From Hymenochaete sp. R1 (lineage: Eukaryota > Basidiomycota > Agaricomycetes > Hymenochaetales > Hymenochaetaceae), in assembly GCA_019400425.1 (NCBI GenBank), contig JAFREE010000141.1:1-62657 (forward strand): DNA of 62,657 bases, in the 5' to 3' direction. The stretch's first letter is position 1. Each line of letters starts with the position of its first letter. Below, one piece after another: positions 1 to 11,983 of the stretch. Below the pieces are notes generated by a model. The model saw only the letters and a list, made by a program, of their open reading frames with translations, did no database searches and was not told where the DNA came from. A program made the position numbers and the translations under genes.

Positions 1-179
1 GAAGGGAAACTAAAATGCGAATAAAATGAGCATGAAAGGAGAACAAATAGAACAAGTCAAAATAAAGCAAATGAAACAAAAGTGCTGTAGCACTGTAGGA
101 GAGATGTTGCATATGAAGAGAAGACAAAATAGAAACAAAATTAAAGAGAATAAAGACTGCTAGAACACCTATTTCAACA
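1..179 (-). mobile_element. LTR family A, partial (cut by window start)
   Basis: This stretch matches 26,041-26,196 almost base for base in the same orientation, and the outer part of that copy also matches 50,542-50,872 in inverse orientation. Read on the minus strand it begins TGTTGAAATAG, a typical TG start of an LTR. Only the first 179 bases lie in the window, so I cannot tell a solo LTR from a full element, and the other target-site duplication cannot be seen. Its first 11 bases carry the stop codon of the SNF2 gene on the same strand. Confidence 0.8.
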
Positions 180-3100
180 TCTTGTACTCGACCTTCGTCT
201 TCATCTTCGGTCTCTGTCTCATCTTTGGCTTCTCCTTTGGCTTCTCCTTCTCCTTCTCCTGAATCTCCACTTCAATTGCCTTTTCCTTCCCCTTCGAAGA
301 CGAAGCTGACGGCAGCACCTTAAGCTTCTTCAACCTAGCCATTATAGAACCACCATCCTTCCCATCCTCTTTTCCCTTGCCCTTATCCAGGCTAGTGACA
401 TTCAGAGTCAGCAAAAGATGAGCCAAGTCACATACTACCAGAAGGGATGCCACCGAGGACTGTCACATAATCGCATTTCCAACGGCAATGTTCCCAGCGA
501 CCTCGTCTACCTCAACTCTCCTCTTCTTTCTGGGCATCCCTTGAGACCCAGTGTCTTCACGAGGACGTTTGCGACTATTCTTCTGAAGAGGTTCCTCCGG
601 TGTGGTAGGCGAGATGTCCATATCGATGTCTCCACACTGAGCATCCATCACGGCGGTGAAGTCTTCACCCGATGCATCAGCATCCGCAACCAAATTCACA
701 AGTCCCTTCGAAGAGTTAGAACTAAACAACAACTGAACTGCAATCGAACTTACCTCGGCCACGCCTACACCAGATCCGGATTCGACTGTCCCAACACCAT
801 CCTGAGTCGTTTCTGTCAGTACAGGTCCAACATCCTTGGAGGGGACGGGCGCTGCCTTCTTCACCCTCGGTTTCCTGACAGGTGCCACTGGACGAGCGGC
901 ACCAGAACGTTCGACTTTGCCTTTCTTCGAACACTTCGGGGCAGCCTTCTTCGGCTTCACGGTCGGAGGAGCATTGGAAGCCCCGTTGACCAAGTCCTGC
1001 GGCAACACTAAATGTCGGAACAGATCCGATGCCCTATCAGCAAGACCAATGCATGAGAAATGAAGTAAGCTTACCATCAGTCGGGGGCTGTGTGGCTGCA
1101 TCCCGAGACATCGAACCTATTCTGACGCTCTCCGTTACGGCACTTACAGCCAACTTCTTTGGGACCCGCTCCTGAGCTTCCCGTAACTCTTCATCGGAGT
1201 CGTCTAGTATCAAGTCAGAACGCAACGCAAAAGACGTTAAAGCAAAAGTATACTTACCTGCAATTTGAGACTGGCTCACGAAAGCCTTCCCTTTCCCCTT
1301 CCCCTTCCCCTTTTGACCACTCTCAGCAACCGGTTTGGGTACTTCTGCCATCGCATCCTCATCATCGGCCGGCTCAATCGCCAATTTTGGTTCTAAACGC
1401 ATATGAGATGAGTCCGTAGTAGAAGACTAAATTACTTACTACTAAATTCTCTGAGCATGATCCCCTTCATCAAGGAGATATCATGCAGAATGACATCCGA
1501 CGTCCTCTCCAATTTTGGGTAGTAGACGTATACTCTCTCCTTATTGGGTGCTCGGTGAAGGCGCCCGATGACTTGCTCTTCGACCTGAGATGACCATACA
1601 GCATCCTAAAGAAAAGTTAGCCAGAGAATACAAGAATGCGAGAAAGAAACTTACAGCAAAAATCAAAAACTTGGCGCAATGCAAGTTTAAGCCCACACTT
1701 CCGAGCTTCGACAAGAACAAGACCCGGTGGTCTTTGCTCGTCGAGAACAGACGTAGTTGTTCCTTACGAACGCTCGCGGACTCCATTCCAGTACAGAGGC
1801 AATACTTGATGCCGTATATGTCGAACAACTAGTAATGTGTCAATACAGGAAATAAACTAATAAGACGAATACTCACCTTCTTTTGATACGGCAAGTTCTT
1901 GACGAACTCGACATAAATGACAATCTTGAAACGAGCTTCGGGGTCCAGAGTTCTCAAATTATCGCAGACGAGTCGATGATTGACATTGTCATATGTCGGA
2001 AACAGACCCTTATCACTTAGCGTGATGTTCTGCATGAGCTCCAAGATGGTGGACCACTTGGAGCCGATGCATTCCGAAACGTCCTCCTTCGTCTCCCACA
2101 TCTTCAGTTCAACCCCGCCGAATGACTTGTGCGCCTTGGGATGATAGAACATCGGATGCGAGATGGCCATCCGATAATCCGTAAAGAAATTCTAAAAAGA
2201 AGTGAGAAACGACCCACAAAAACACAATACAATACTCACATTGGGAACAAGTTGATTGTTCGACAACTCTGAAAGGCTGAAAACGAACTCAGCAATCAAC
2301 ACCGAAAAGAAACAACGAGCACTTACATCGCGGCGACATTCTGCAAGAACCCCTGGATATGGCCAAGGTGACTATCCTCCCACGCCGACAGAAGAAGTCT
2401 TATGTTGAATTTCTGGACGGCGGGAAGTCCTTGAATCGGCTTACCCATGTTATCGAGCGAGTCCGAGGTACGGCGAATAAGACTGTTGCCGAGTATCTTT
2501 CTGAACTCGGCGACAAGTCCCTTTGAGTTCTCCATCTGGATCCGCATTTTCTCGGAGATGAACTCCTGTTTCTCGCCGAGCATGAGACCAGGGAGTTCCC
2601 TTGAAGCCGAACTCGACGCTACAGGAGCGTTTTTCTTGCTATTTCGCGCAGCTGAGCGCGTCTTTGCACGCGACTCCTTTTCCTGACCGACCAGACATTT
2701 CTGATTGTTGCGTGGGAGGTCGAGGGCGAGACCCAACAAAACCAGATCCTAAGTAAAAGTCAGTTATGTCAGAACACATCTGACAGCGTGGAGAGCGGAC
2801 TCACCCTCTCGCTCATGTACAACGGCGTCGCTGTTGCCAACACCATTGCACTCGTTACATGGCGCAACGCCATCGCTCCCTTCAATGCCGGTCCCTTGGT
2901 CCTAAGCTCGTGAGCTTTGTCGAAGAATACTGCTGCCCACCTGTAAGCGTATATGTTGTTCTTTGTGACGCTTTTGAGCTTCGGGTCGTTGACACCCATG
3001 TTGCGCGATTTCACGTCAGTGATTGAGACGGCTTCCTTAACTTGAAGGCGATAAGTCTAATATAATATTAGTAAAGTCAGAATTACAAATGCAAAAGTAA

Positions 3101-4968
3101 TACTTACCGAGTATGCGACGATGAGGAGGACAGACTTGTCTGTTTTCGCGCATTCTTCGAAGATCTCCCAAATCGGCTTTTGTTGCTTTTGCGCCGATGG
3201 GAGTATAAGCACGGTCCACTGCTTTAACTCCAGGGAGATCTTCGCCTCGTCGCAGAGCTGATTGATGAGGATGTTGGGCGTGACTAAGAGAAATTGCCCC
3301 TCAGGCAGCTTCTCTGGGACTTCCATGCCCCAGAATGTCTTGCCTTTGAGGACTGAAACAAGTCAGTTAGAGCCATTCCGACAGTGCAGGGAGGGGACTC
3401 ACTTAGGGAGATTTGGCCCATGGTACTTGCGTACCTCATCCATGCCATGACCATGAAACACTGCATGGTCTTTCCTACTCCCACACCGTCCGCAAGCAAG
3501 ATGTTGAGGCGTCTCTCCTCATTTGTCCACCGAGTGATCATAGCGTGGAGCCCGACGTACTGGTGGTAGCGCGGTGTGTGCATGCGATACCCCAACGTCT
3601 TTGCCTTCTCCTTGTTGGCTGGGTACTTGAGCGCGCAGAACTCTGCGTCTTGGATCGAGGGGACCTTCCTCTCAATGCCGTTGTATGCATAGGCATTGAA
3701 AAGCGGGAACCCGTCCTCCACAATTCCCAAGTCCTCCATAACTTCCTCTGCGCTCTTCTTCTGGTACATGCCGACGCCCAAGTCCACCTGTGAGTCCAAC
3801 AATCGTTGGAGACCGATGTTCCCATCTCCAAAAATGTCCTCTGCATTCTCGAACAACTGGCGGTAGTGTTGTACCAGCTCGTCGACAGTCTTCGGATCGC
3901 TCAGCACACCAATGTACTTGAGGATCACCTTGCCTCTGCCAGTCAAAAGTTCGGCTAAAAGTATAGAGTCGTAAGTGTCGGAACGGTTTCGACGTGTGTG
4001 GAAGGGGACTTACGATTTTTGGCCTTCAAGGCCGACAGCATATTCCCCTTGTCCTCCCTGTACCTCTCCAACAGTACCTTATCCACCCTCCCTGCCCAAT
4101 ACACAATGTACCCCTCCAATGTTGCAATAAGCTTGTCCACCATCTTCAGCTTCTGCTTAGCTGTCTCGACGTTGAACTCCTCCTTCTTGAAACCCTCATA
4201 GATCTCGTCAATCTGCTTCATAATCGCATTTTTGCGTGCGACGGCCAACTTCCCTTTGCGATTGCACCTGTCGAAAGATGCTTGTTGGAGGGTCGTGATG
4301 ACCTGCCGACGTCGATTAGAATCTTTGACCTGTCCAAAAAGCTCCAACAAGAGCTCTTCGAACGCTGAGATGGCCAAACCCACGTGAATTTCCTTCTTGT
4401 GGTTCTGTAAGCGACATTAGACTTTTTACAACAATGTATAATCATTATTACTTACCTCTGTCGGCGGAAACGCAATCTTGAACGCGTCACATAGCTGGTG
4501 TGGCAGGCATTCGTTCTTGTGCATGACTTTGTCGACTTGTGTGTTTCCTTGGCCGCGGTTCCACACCTTGTTGAACCACTTGACGAAGCGACCAATCGCG
4601 CTCCTAAACTGTGGGTTGGAGCTCGCCACTATGAACTTTGCGAGCTTGTCGTCCGTAATCCCTTCCCTAAACTTTTGCGCCATTAACGCTATGAAACCCC
4701 TCCAATTCTCCTTGTCCTCGTCGGTGACGAGGATGTCCTTCAAGTCCTCACACTCAGTCGACAGATTTTGAAGGCCGTCGACCGGGCAGCTCTCCATGTA
4801 ATCCTTGTCGCCAAGCTTGTAAAAGGCGTCCTGAAACGCCGTCAATCCCCAAGGCGCGACGACGGACTCGATGTTGAGAATTTCGTTCATCCTGCGCATC
4901 TCCTCGTCGGGATTGCTGGACTTGAGGTCGTAGAACAAGAAAGAAAAGGGTGCGGTGATGCGGCCCAT
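169..4968 (-). CDS. SNF2-like helicase/ATPase, copy 1 (14 exons, open)
   Basis: SNF2-family proteins are ATP-driven DNA translocases that remodel chromatin or act in repair, normally in the nucleus. I read introns at 4405-4455, 3955-4013, 3353-3402, 3057-3107, 2749-2804, 2277-2326, 2192-2239, 1829-1876, 1606-1654, 1393-1439, 1204-1257, 1008-1074 and, less surely, 392-466. All are GT-AG and keep frame, giving about 1,364 residues. Visible motifs: Walker A GVGVGKT at 458-464, motif II DKAH at 613-616 (glutamate replaced by lysine), ATATP at 641-645, motif V-like LGSVGLNLH in exon 9, motif VI QVIGRLHR at 978-985. A KG-rich tract follows, then a bipartite basic signal (RKRPRE...PRKKRR) at about 1256-1274. 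I chose the ATG at 4966-4968 because copy 2 aligns from there and a TA tract lies about 100 bp upstream. The protein ends in an LTR. ATPase activity is doubtful because of DKAH. Confidence 0.85.
2914..2924 (-). other. Non-canonical helicase motif II (DKAH) in copy 1
   Basis: The lysine codon AAA is at 2916-2918 in the frame that reads FFDKAHELR. In SNF2 proteins the second residue of DExH is the glutamate that activates water for ATP hydrolysis. Copy 2 has AAG for the same lysine (47,090-47,092), and copy 3 reads EKVH (30,979-30,990), so the lysine is shared by all three copies. Confidence 0.75.
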
Positions 4969-5067
4969 ATTGTTGTTGGCTGATGGTTGTTTGGTTTTTG
5001 TTGGTAGCAAGACGGAACGTCTGAGGGGGATGAAAGTTGAGAAGGGGGTTAATGATGAAGATGGCAG

Positions 5068-5078
5068 TATATATATAT
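5068..5078 (-). promoter_or_regulatory. TA tract, likely TATA-type core promoter of SNF2 copy 1
   Basis: An 11-base alternating TA run lies about 100 bp upstream of the ATG. Equivalent TA runs lie upstream of copy 2 (49,265-49,275) and copy 3 (33,692-33,710). The retained position suggests a core promoter, though a simple microsatellite is possible. Confidence 0.5.
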
Positions 5079-5463
5079 CGTTTTGACATTGATCAACACT
5101 CCTCGAGAAGTGAAAGCCACACCTCGGAGCCACAATCGTCTTGTTCTGTCGGTGTGGGTCCGATGGCGTGTGACCCCACCCACTTGTTATTGTCAGGGTC
5201 TGCTCATGAACAACAACGTTGTCAAAGTCAGTATGCATTGTACTTTTCATGCCCCAAAAATTCACGTCTAAGTTGGATACTGTTGCCACCAGGTTACGTA
5301 GTTTTCACTAATGAACCCTAATTTGCATAGTCCGTTTAAATGGTCTATTATAGTCTAAGTTTATGCTTGTGTAACGCTTAGACAATGCCTTGATCAGTCT
5401 AAGCGTTATAATAAATTTTTAAAATATATAAATATAATTTAGAATAATTACTTATTCTTGAAA

Positions 5464-5742
5464 ACGTCGGAATCGTTCCGATGTCGTGAAGAGAGACACG
5501 TTATTGAGTGTGAGAGCGAGCAGATAAAGTTGTGACTGATGCGCGTTGTGTCGGAACTGGTCCAATATCGCTGCAACAGTCACTGCATGGGAATCCGACT
5601 CCCCAATTCCACATTGGTCGGAACTGCTCTGACGTCGCGTTTACCATGCATGCATGCGTCGGAACAGATCCGACATATTCCGATGGGACATGTGCTCACG
5701 ACACAATACATCCCCAAGCACAGTGTCGGACTAAGTCCGACA
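5464..5742. repeat. Cluster of five short TCGGAA/TTCCGA palindromes
   Basis: Imperfect inverted repeats of about 20 bp on the theme TGTCGGAAC-N-GTTCCGACA occur at about 5464-5485, 5549-5568, 5616-5636, 5657-5676 and 5724-5742. Related palindromes lie in two introns of copy 1 (about 3975-3996 and 1011-1031). They could be protein-binding sites, tiny mobile palindromes or hairpins; the sequence alone does not decide. Confidence 0.7.
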
Positions 5743-6060
5743 TGTATATCATATGGTCACATTCACACCATACAAATCAAAATATTTGTATAATATGACC
5801 ATGCACTTCAAATTATTTGCATAATATGACCATACAATATTAAATGTACCACGCCAATGCCCGCTCCATACGTCCTTTATTTAAAAGAATAAGACAACTA
5901 AACATTTAAATTCATTATAATTTGATCAAGCAAGTTTGAAAAAAATAAAAATAAGACAGATAAAGCATACAAAACTTTCAAATATGACCACTCTATACTC
6001 AGAAGACATCCCGAAAGTTGACGCGACGAGGGCCCTAGGCCCTTCTTTTTCCTTAGTAAC

Positions 6061-6581
6061 TTGTACTACGTGGGTTGCCCATGACTCACAGAATCATGTG
6101 GAATTGTTCTATCTGCTGGGTCATACCCCTTTGCACTGTCCTAGTTTTTGGAGACTTGGGTTTTTTCACTACATGCATTACAAGCTGTTCTTTAAAGAAT
6201 TCCATATACAGAAGGTGTTGAGAACAATAAACTAATAAGACAAAGTGGGTCTGCAGATGCAAAGAAAGACGAAGCGCGCAGCGGAATCACAAATACTTGC
6301 AATGCCTCTAATTACAGTTGATGTTGGATGTTCCAGATGTACGAGAATGTCCTTTTGTGTTTAGGGATGGAGGTTAAGCACAGAATAGAAAAATACAACA
6401 TGTGCTATCAATTTTACTCACCATTTCCACAAGAGCCCTTCCTAAAGAGAAACCTATCGTGCTTGTTTAGGCAGAAGACGAAGCCTTAGTCCAACTGGTG
6501 GCTCAATTACCTTACCACTTTCTTCCACACTCAAGTCGCTGTAGAGAGCATGAAGAAGTGTAGTCTCTAGATTGGCAGCTG
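6061..6581. other. Intergenic, nothing recognised
   Basis: No coherent reading frame, repeat boundary or RNA gene was seen between the edge of the duplicated upstream region and the 3' end of the decayed P-loop gene. Confidence 0.5.
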
Positions 6582-9500
6582 CTAAGTGACCATTTGCAGC
6601 GTCTCCACAGACTTGTCTGGATGATTAGAGTACAATTCATCCAGTCCGAGGATATGGGTCATTGCATCTTTATCTGCATCGGGCTTTACAACATTATAAA
6701 CATGGCTATCGCATCCATAAGCAAAGATATCAAACTGCATGTGTTTCGCAGAATTACTGTCCGATGCTGAAAACTTTGGCACAGTCTTGCATATGTTGTG
6801 GTATTTGTTATCACGTGCTGAGTACCCCAGATCCATAACAATTGTAATGAAAGAGCACGGACAATTGAAGTAACTATACTTCAAATGCTGCAAAGGCTTA
6901 CACTGCTGGTTCTCCCACTTTGCATTCTCCTCTACTTCCGCTCTGTGGGATTGGCCAGTAGGAAAGGATGAACTGTTGATAGTTACTGAGTTGGGGGTAG
7001 ACTTTTTATGGACATGTTGGCAGACTCAGACAAAGATGACAGTCATGTTATCCACTGACAAAGTTGATCGAGTACTATCCATGAGCACAGGGATTGCAAG
7101 ATCAATCATGTTGAAATTAACGCGACAGATGACAGCTATGTGTCAGAGGAAACATGCAAAGGAGGCTGTAGCATCCATGTTTGTATGACATCCCCATCTG
7201 GCGAAGTGCGTGAAATTGATCACAGAGTTCTTGAATATGTCTTTAAAGGATCGACCATCATGACCGATACAGTCTTTGATCTGCTGGGCAATATTAGGTG
7301 CAAAAAGGTGCTTAAGAAATTCCATGACTGGAACTGCATTGCTGAAGTTGTAAGGAGCAGGTTTTGAATTGATGGCATAGTCGTGGGCCTCGGTCAGGAG
7401 AAGTCAACCAACGACCTCCCCGATTTCACCTTGAGAGACAAGATCCTGTTTGACGATATTTTTCACGATATCGAAAGAGGTGGTGGCCGACCTGGGTTTC
7501 TTTTCTTGCTCTCGCTACAACTGCAAATGCTGAGCTGCAGCTTCTGCTAAAATAGGCTTGGAAGTATATAAAGATCACACGTATGCTTGTGGTGTTGGGA
7601 TCAAGATGGCGGTACACATATGAGATGATACGAGTTCTTGAGCATGGCCACTGACTGAGATGCGTCCAACTTCGAAGTTGAACTGTATCCTGATATCAAC
7701 TACAATAATTTGAGTTTCGATACTGCTATGAACTCGGAGCGTATCCAAGGACTTGGTAAAGACCAACTTCATTTGCATGAGATTGAGTAATTTCTAGCAG
7801 TCTGCATCTCTCATCTTGTCTTGTTTGAAGGCTTGTAGCTCATTTAAGACGCCTCTCATGAAGCTGAATGACCTATCGACATGTTTCCTCACAAGACTTG
7901 CCCATCTGCGACATGATGTTTAATTGGATATGAAGTTAAGGTAGTGAGCTGCACTTACAATAGCCTACCATACATCACCATCCATACTGGATCCGAAATC
8001 ATTTTTAACTTTATACACTCCATTCTGATTTGGCAAATGCAATTGAATGGTGTTTCGGTGATAGGTGATAGCAAATCTTTTGCCGTGTCACTATAGCGCA
8101 TCAATTGGGCAAGATGCAGACTTGGAGCCAGATGTGACATATCTGACTGAGTCAAAAGAAGTATGAAAAACAGCAGGTAAACTCATAGTTCGTTCATGGC
8201 TTGAAGGAGATAGTCGAGTTTATGCTTCTTTACCTAATCCAATTCCTTTCATCCTTTGTCTGTGAATTTGTCGGGAAGGAGCATGTGCACTTTGTCGATG
8301 GATACGAGCACCTTCCATTTGCAAATTTGTGTAGACTGTTCATTTCCTCCAAGCACTCCCAGAAGCTCGATCAAAGATGCTGTAGTGTCTTGTCTCTGAT
8401 CATACAACAAAATGGATAGCTCCTGCAAAAAGTAATGATAAGAGTTGAAGTAGGGCGAGTATCCGGCATGCTGGTCCCAACGACACAAATAAATACCTTT
8501 GAGGCCACCACATCTTGCTTCACTTTGGTATACAGATTGTTACGGATCATTGCATTGACTGCTAATTTGGAGCTCTTTTCCAAAGGATCCCTCCACTGTA
8601 GTGCAGTTTCATCGAAAGATGAAGTTTGAGACATTTGGGTATCATTTGAAGCCTGTGATGACTGGTTTTTGGTTGAAGTTTGCGAGGCATTCTGATTGCT
8701 TTCATGCACTTCATTTTCGATTGGAGTTTCTGCGGTATTGCTTTTGCCACAGATGCCTTGCATTTGTTCATCATCAATTGAATTTTCTGGGTATTCTTCT
8801 CCTGTGCAACTTCCAAGCATACCTTCTTCCACATATTTGACTTCTTCAGTTATATCAGTTGTTGCACTTTCGTATTCTAGCCCCAACATTGCTTTGATCT
8901 CAAAAATAACAATGTCGAATATCTTCTTCAACATGAAAAGATAATAAGTCGTTAGTTTGCTGTCGTCGACATCAGTATCAATGAAGATATCATAAAGGGC
9001 CTCGTCAGGTAAAGGATATGTGGAACCTGATTTCCATTAGATAGTATAGACAAGGGTTGAATGGAAGCTTACCATCTTTGGATTTGTCAGGCTTCCTTAA
9101 ATTGATAGGAATGCAAAATATTGCCTTGCTCATTTCATAAACTAGTCGAGACTTCCCAGAACTGGAGCTCTGGAGCAATGTGACGTGATTCGAGTATTGT
9201 AATTGGTGTTGCATATTCACCAATGTGTGCCTCCAGGCATTGAGTCGTGCTAAAAGATGGTGATGGTACTGACCGTAATAAGGCGCCTTCCATCCTTCCA
9301 GTACATCTATTCAGACAATCAGATACATGGACTAATAGGTAGCCATACAAATATATGCTTGCTTTCTAAGTACAAATTAGTGAGTAAATCACCTGAAGAC
9401 TTATGAATCAACGTACATCTGATATTGTATGCAGCCCCCTTTTTCCTTTGAAAATGATTGCCGAATACACTCCCTTTGACAGCATCAGGATACACGCATC

Positions 9501-10579
9501 ACATTAATATTGCCGGGAAGTACTTACTGATTTTTACAAGCTTCTCCAGGCTTTGAGTAAGTCTTATCTCATCACAAAGTTTCTCTGTTGTGTCCATTCT
9601 GGTGTCATTTTCGAAGAAGTACCTGATTGCGTTCCCCCAGCCAAAAGTTGCCGGAGCTGTATCATGGATAATAACAAATATGTCACAAAGAACTTTCAGA
9701 AGTTTTTGTGCAAAGAATGTCACAGTAAAGACGTCCTTGGACTGGCAAGCTTTATTTACTATCTTCAATAAGTCCGGGTTCACCTCGACTGTGTCATCCA
9801 CTCCCAAAACCTCAAGGTAGCTTTTTCCGCCCGGTAGATTAGCTGGGTTGGTTTCAATGTCGACAGCTTTTGGATCGACATTCCTTCTCGAAATTGACAA
9901 ATGTAGTACAAAAGGTGACTGTTGGCGACTTATGTGACCTTAAATCTGAGGTGAACTGCTATATAAAAGATATGAATGTGAATACTCAAATCAAAGCTAC
10001 GCACTGGGCATGAATAGACAAACCTAGACATTGACCTCATCTTCTTTGCTTTGCTGCTGTTGATGGATGCCGTTCATTTGATCGGAAGCTACCATTTATA
10101 CGTTAGATGATATTTCCCATGTAGAGAAGTAGTACATACATCGTTATCATCCATTTCCTTACTATACGTCTATACAGGGAATATGATACCGAATTAGTAT
10201 TCTGATTATGAGGACGATAACATGTGAAATGTATAACTACGGTTGGAGCTTGAAGTGACACCAGAAGTGCGTTGAATTTTCGAAAGATTGTTTCCTTTGT
10301 CGCATTGTCTTTAGTCAAGACACGATCAGCCATTGACGCATCTGTGCGGAGACTTTAACTCGACATTAATGTTGAAATTAATATAATACCTTTGCTCTTC
10401 AACCATACATAAGTATCTGCATGATCACAAAGCAAGTCCACGGCGAATTGCACAATTTGTTGCATGTTATCTAGAGTGAGGTCTAAGTGTATCTTGTCAC
10501 AAGAGCCGGTGCATGTGATGATGTACTTATCTCGATGCTTGAGGGTTTCGCTAAGAGAGGAGAACCTGATGACATTCAT
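6582..10579 (-). pseudogene. Decayed P-loop gene of a large Agaricomycete-type family (crinkler-like P-loop proteins)
   Basis: Several exons form one minus-strand gene. N-terminal pieces are at 10,355-10,579 and 10,237-10,333, followed by 9,499-9,900 (LPGGKSYLEVLGVDD). A Walker A-like QSSSSGKSRLV lies at about 9,150, soon followed by IPINLRKP. A Walker B-like segment, VLVSIDKVHMLLPD, lies at about 8,280-8,310. Then come SHLAPSL...SPITETPF at about 8,050-8,150, and C-terminal VINFTHF and DLAIPVL segments at about 7,240 and 7,100. From memory this order matches long P-loop proteins expanded in mushrooms, some linked to crinkler-type proteins; this is recognition, not a search result. Stops TGA, TAG and TGA follow the Walker B segment, so it appears dead. 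Walker B carries D-K where D-E is usual. Confidence 0.55.
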
Positions 10580-11983
10580 AAGCTAACCAGATAGTATAAC
10601 AACCCAGTCGGGAATAAACAGAACTCATGGTTGTATATGTCCGACTCCTGTAAAAGCGGTAAGATCACTGGAGAGAATGGTGTTGACACCCCAAGTATGA
10701 GAGTTGTTTGTGAAAGGAGATGGTGAATGAGATGAGTAGGAGACAAAGAGCGCGCAGGTGTAAGACACCCTGTGATGCTTTGTGACAGGTTGCTAACAAC
10801 ATTTGATCCCTTTCTTTCACTTCTTCTTATTCCCACCAGGTACACATTTTTAAAGACCAAGGCATGAGAACTGGAGAGTACATACATAGCTCTCTCTCTA
10901 TATATATCTTGATCTAGCCCTTACATTATATCGAAATCATACTATATCTACCTGTTAGATTTGCAGCTTCCTATGGGCTTTTGCTCATCGTGATTCTTGG
11001 CCACCTCCTTGCACCAAAAGAGTTTGTAGAATGATGACAATACTGTATTTCTGCAGCACCAAATCATAGTCCTCTCTCCCCTTTCATATGATATTCACGG
11101 CGCGGCCATACAATGTCGGGAAGTGTTCAAGTTCTCATCCATACTCTGCACGTGGCGAGGTGTTAATGACAAGAGAATGAATGTTTGTCCCGAGTTCACT
11201 AATGTGGCATTGAACTTAGCAACATCCAAGGCGTTTAGCTACGCACGGAAGAAGTTTGTTGAAGTGTTTAGCAACGCAGACACCTATTCGTCTGTACTGT
11301 TGATTTTGAGGGATTCATAGTCAGAGACCTCAATATCTGTCAAAAAGAAGCCAATGCAAGAAAGTGAGGAAGACAAGTAGCAAAACCATATATATATATA
11401 GGGACAGCAAGACGTGCAGGCAAAGGAGAAAAAACAACAGGCCTATGTATTGATGACAGTTTTTGGCATTTTTCCTGTGTTTTAAGGTGCGGGCCGTGCA
11501 GCAAGACACTACTGGTCACGTGGCCTCATATTTTCCACAAAAGGTGGTGGCAAGGATTCCAAGAAAGTCAAATTCTCTCTCTCACCCATCATAATAGCCT
11601 TTTGCAAACTCATTGTCCTCCATAGGCTTAACTACAGTATTCTGTAAAAATATAGCTTCATATTATGCTAAGAACAAAATCATTATGGCTTTGGCTGTCA
11701 GTTGTTGTCAACTGAGTGCAAAACATATTTTGCCTAGCCATAATATCCCTTAGCAGGGTCTTAACGACTGTCTTGACTTCTTCATTTTCCTTTACTTTTC
11801 TAACAGGCCTTCCTTTCTTGGGCCAGCTTTCATACTGAGAGTTAACAAACTTCGAGTCTCCCGTCTAAATTGCTCTCTTGCATACTATTTGTTTACTCAA
11901 TCTTCATCTATCAAAGTCGACTCTCAGCAAGTTTTCTTCTCCTTTTTTCTCTTCCAAATTCTTAACTTTACTCTTAGATCAAC
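10580..11983. other. Intergenic, nothing recognised
   Basis: Short frames only. A TA run at about 11,390 and pyrimidine-rich stretches at 11,780-11,980 could be promoter sequence of the plus-strand gene that follows, but no element could be defined. Confidence 0.4.

Larger units (their letters stand above)
4969..6060. promoter_or_regulatory. Upstream region of copy 1, duplicated upstream of copy 2
   Basis: No gene is seen here. The segment aligns with 49,140-50,480 apart from a solo LTR inserted in the latter. Similarity stops abruptly after a shared CCTTAGTAAC at about 6,060 and 50,480, which marks one edge of the duplicated unit. Copy 1 keeps its CpGs; the partner has mostly TG or CA. Confidence 0.7.

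Noticed and set aside
722..753. Apparent 32-bp intron (GTAAGT...TTTAG) in exon 13 of copy 1
   Set aside because: Too short for the intron sizes here, and removing it brings a stop into frame; reading through stays open.
418..1011. Plus-strand ORF of 197 codons
   Set aside because: It is antisense to exon 13 of SNF2 copy 1, whose frame, splice sites and copy 2 match support the minus strand.
4969..5289. Upstream extension of SNF2 exon 1 (start at 5,289, MATVSNLDVNF...)
   Set aside because: It reads through the TA tract and promoter-like DNA and is not kept as a frame in copy 2; similarity at protein level begins at MGRITAPF (4,968).
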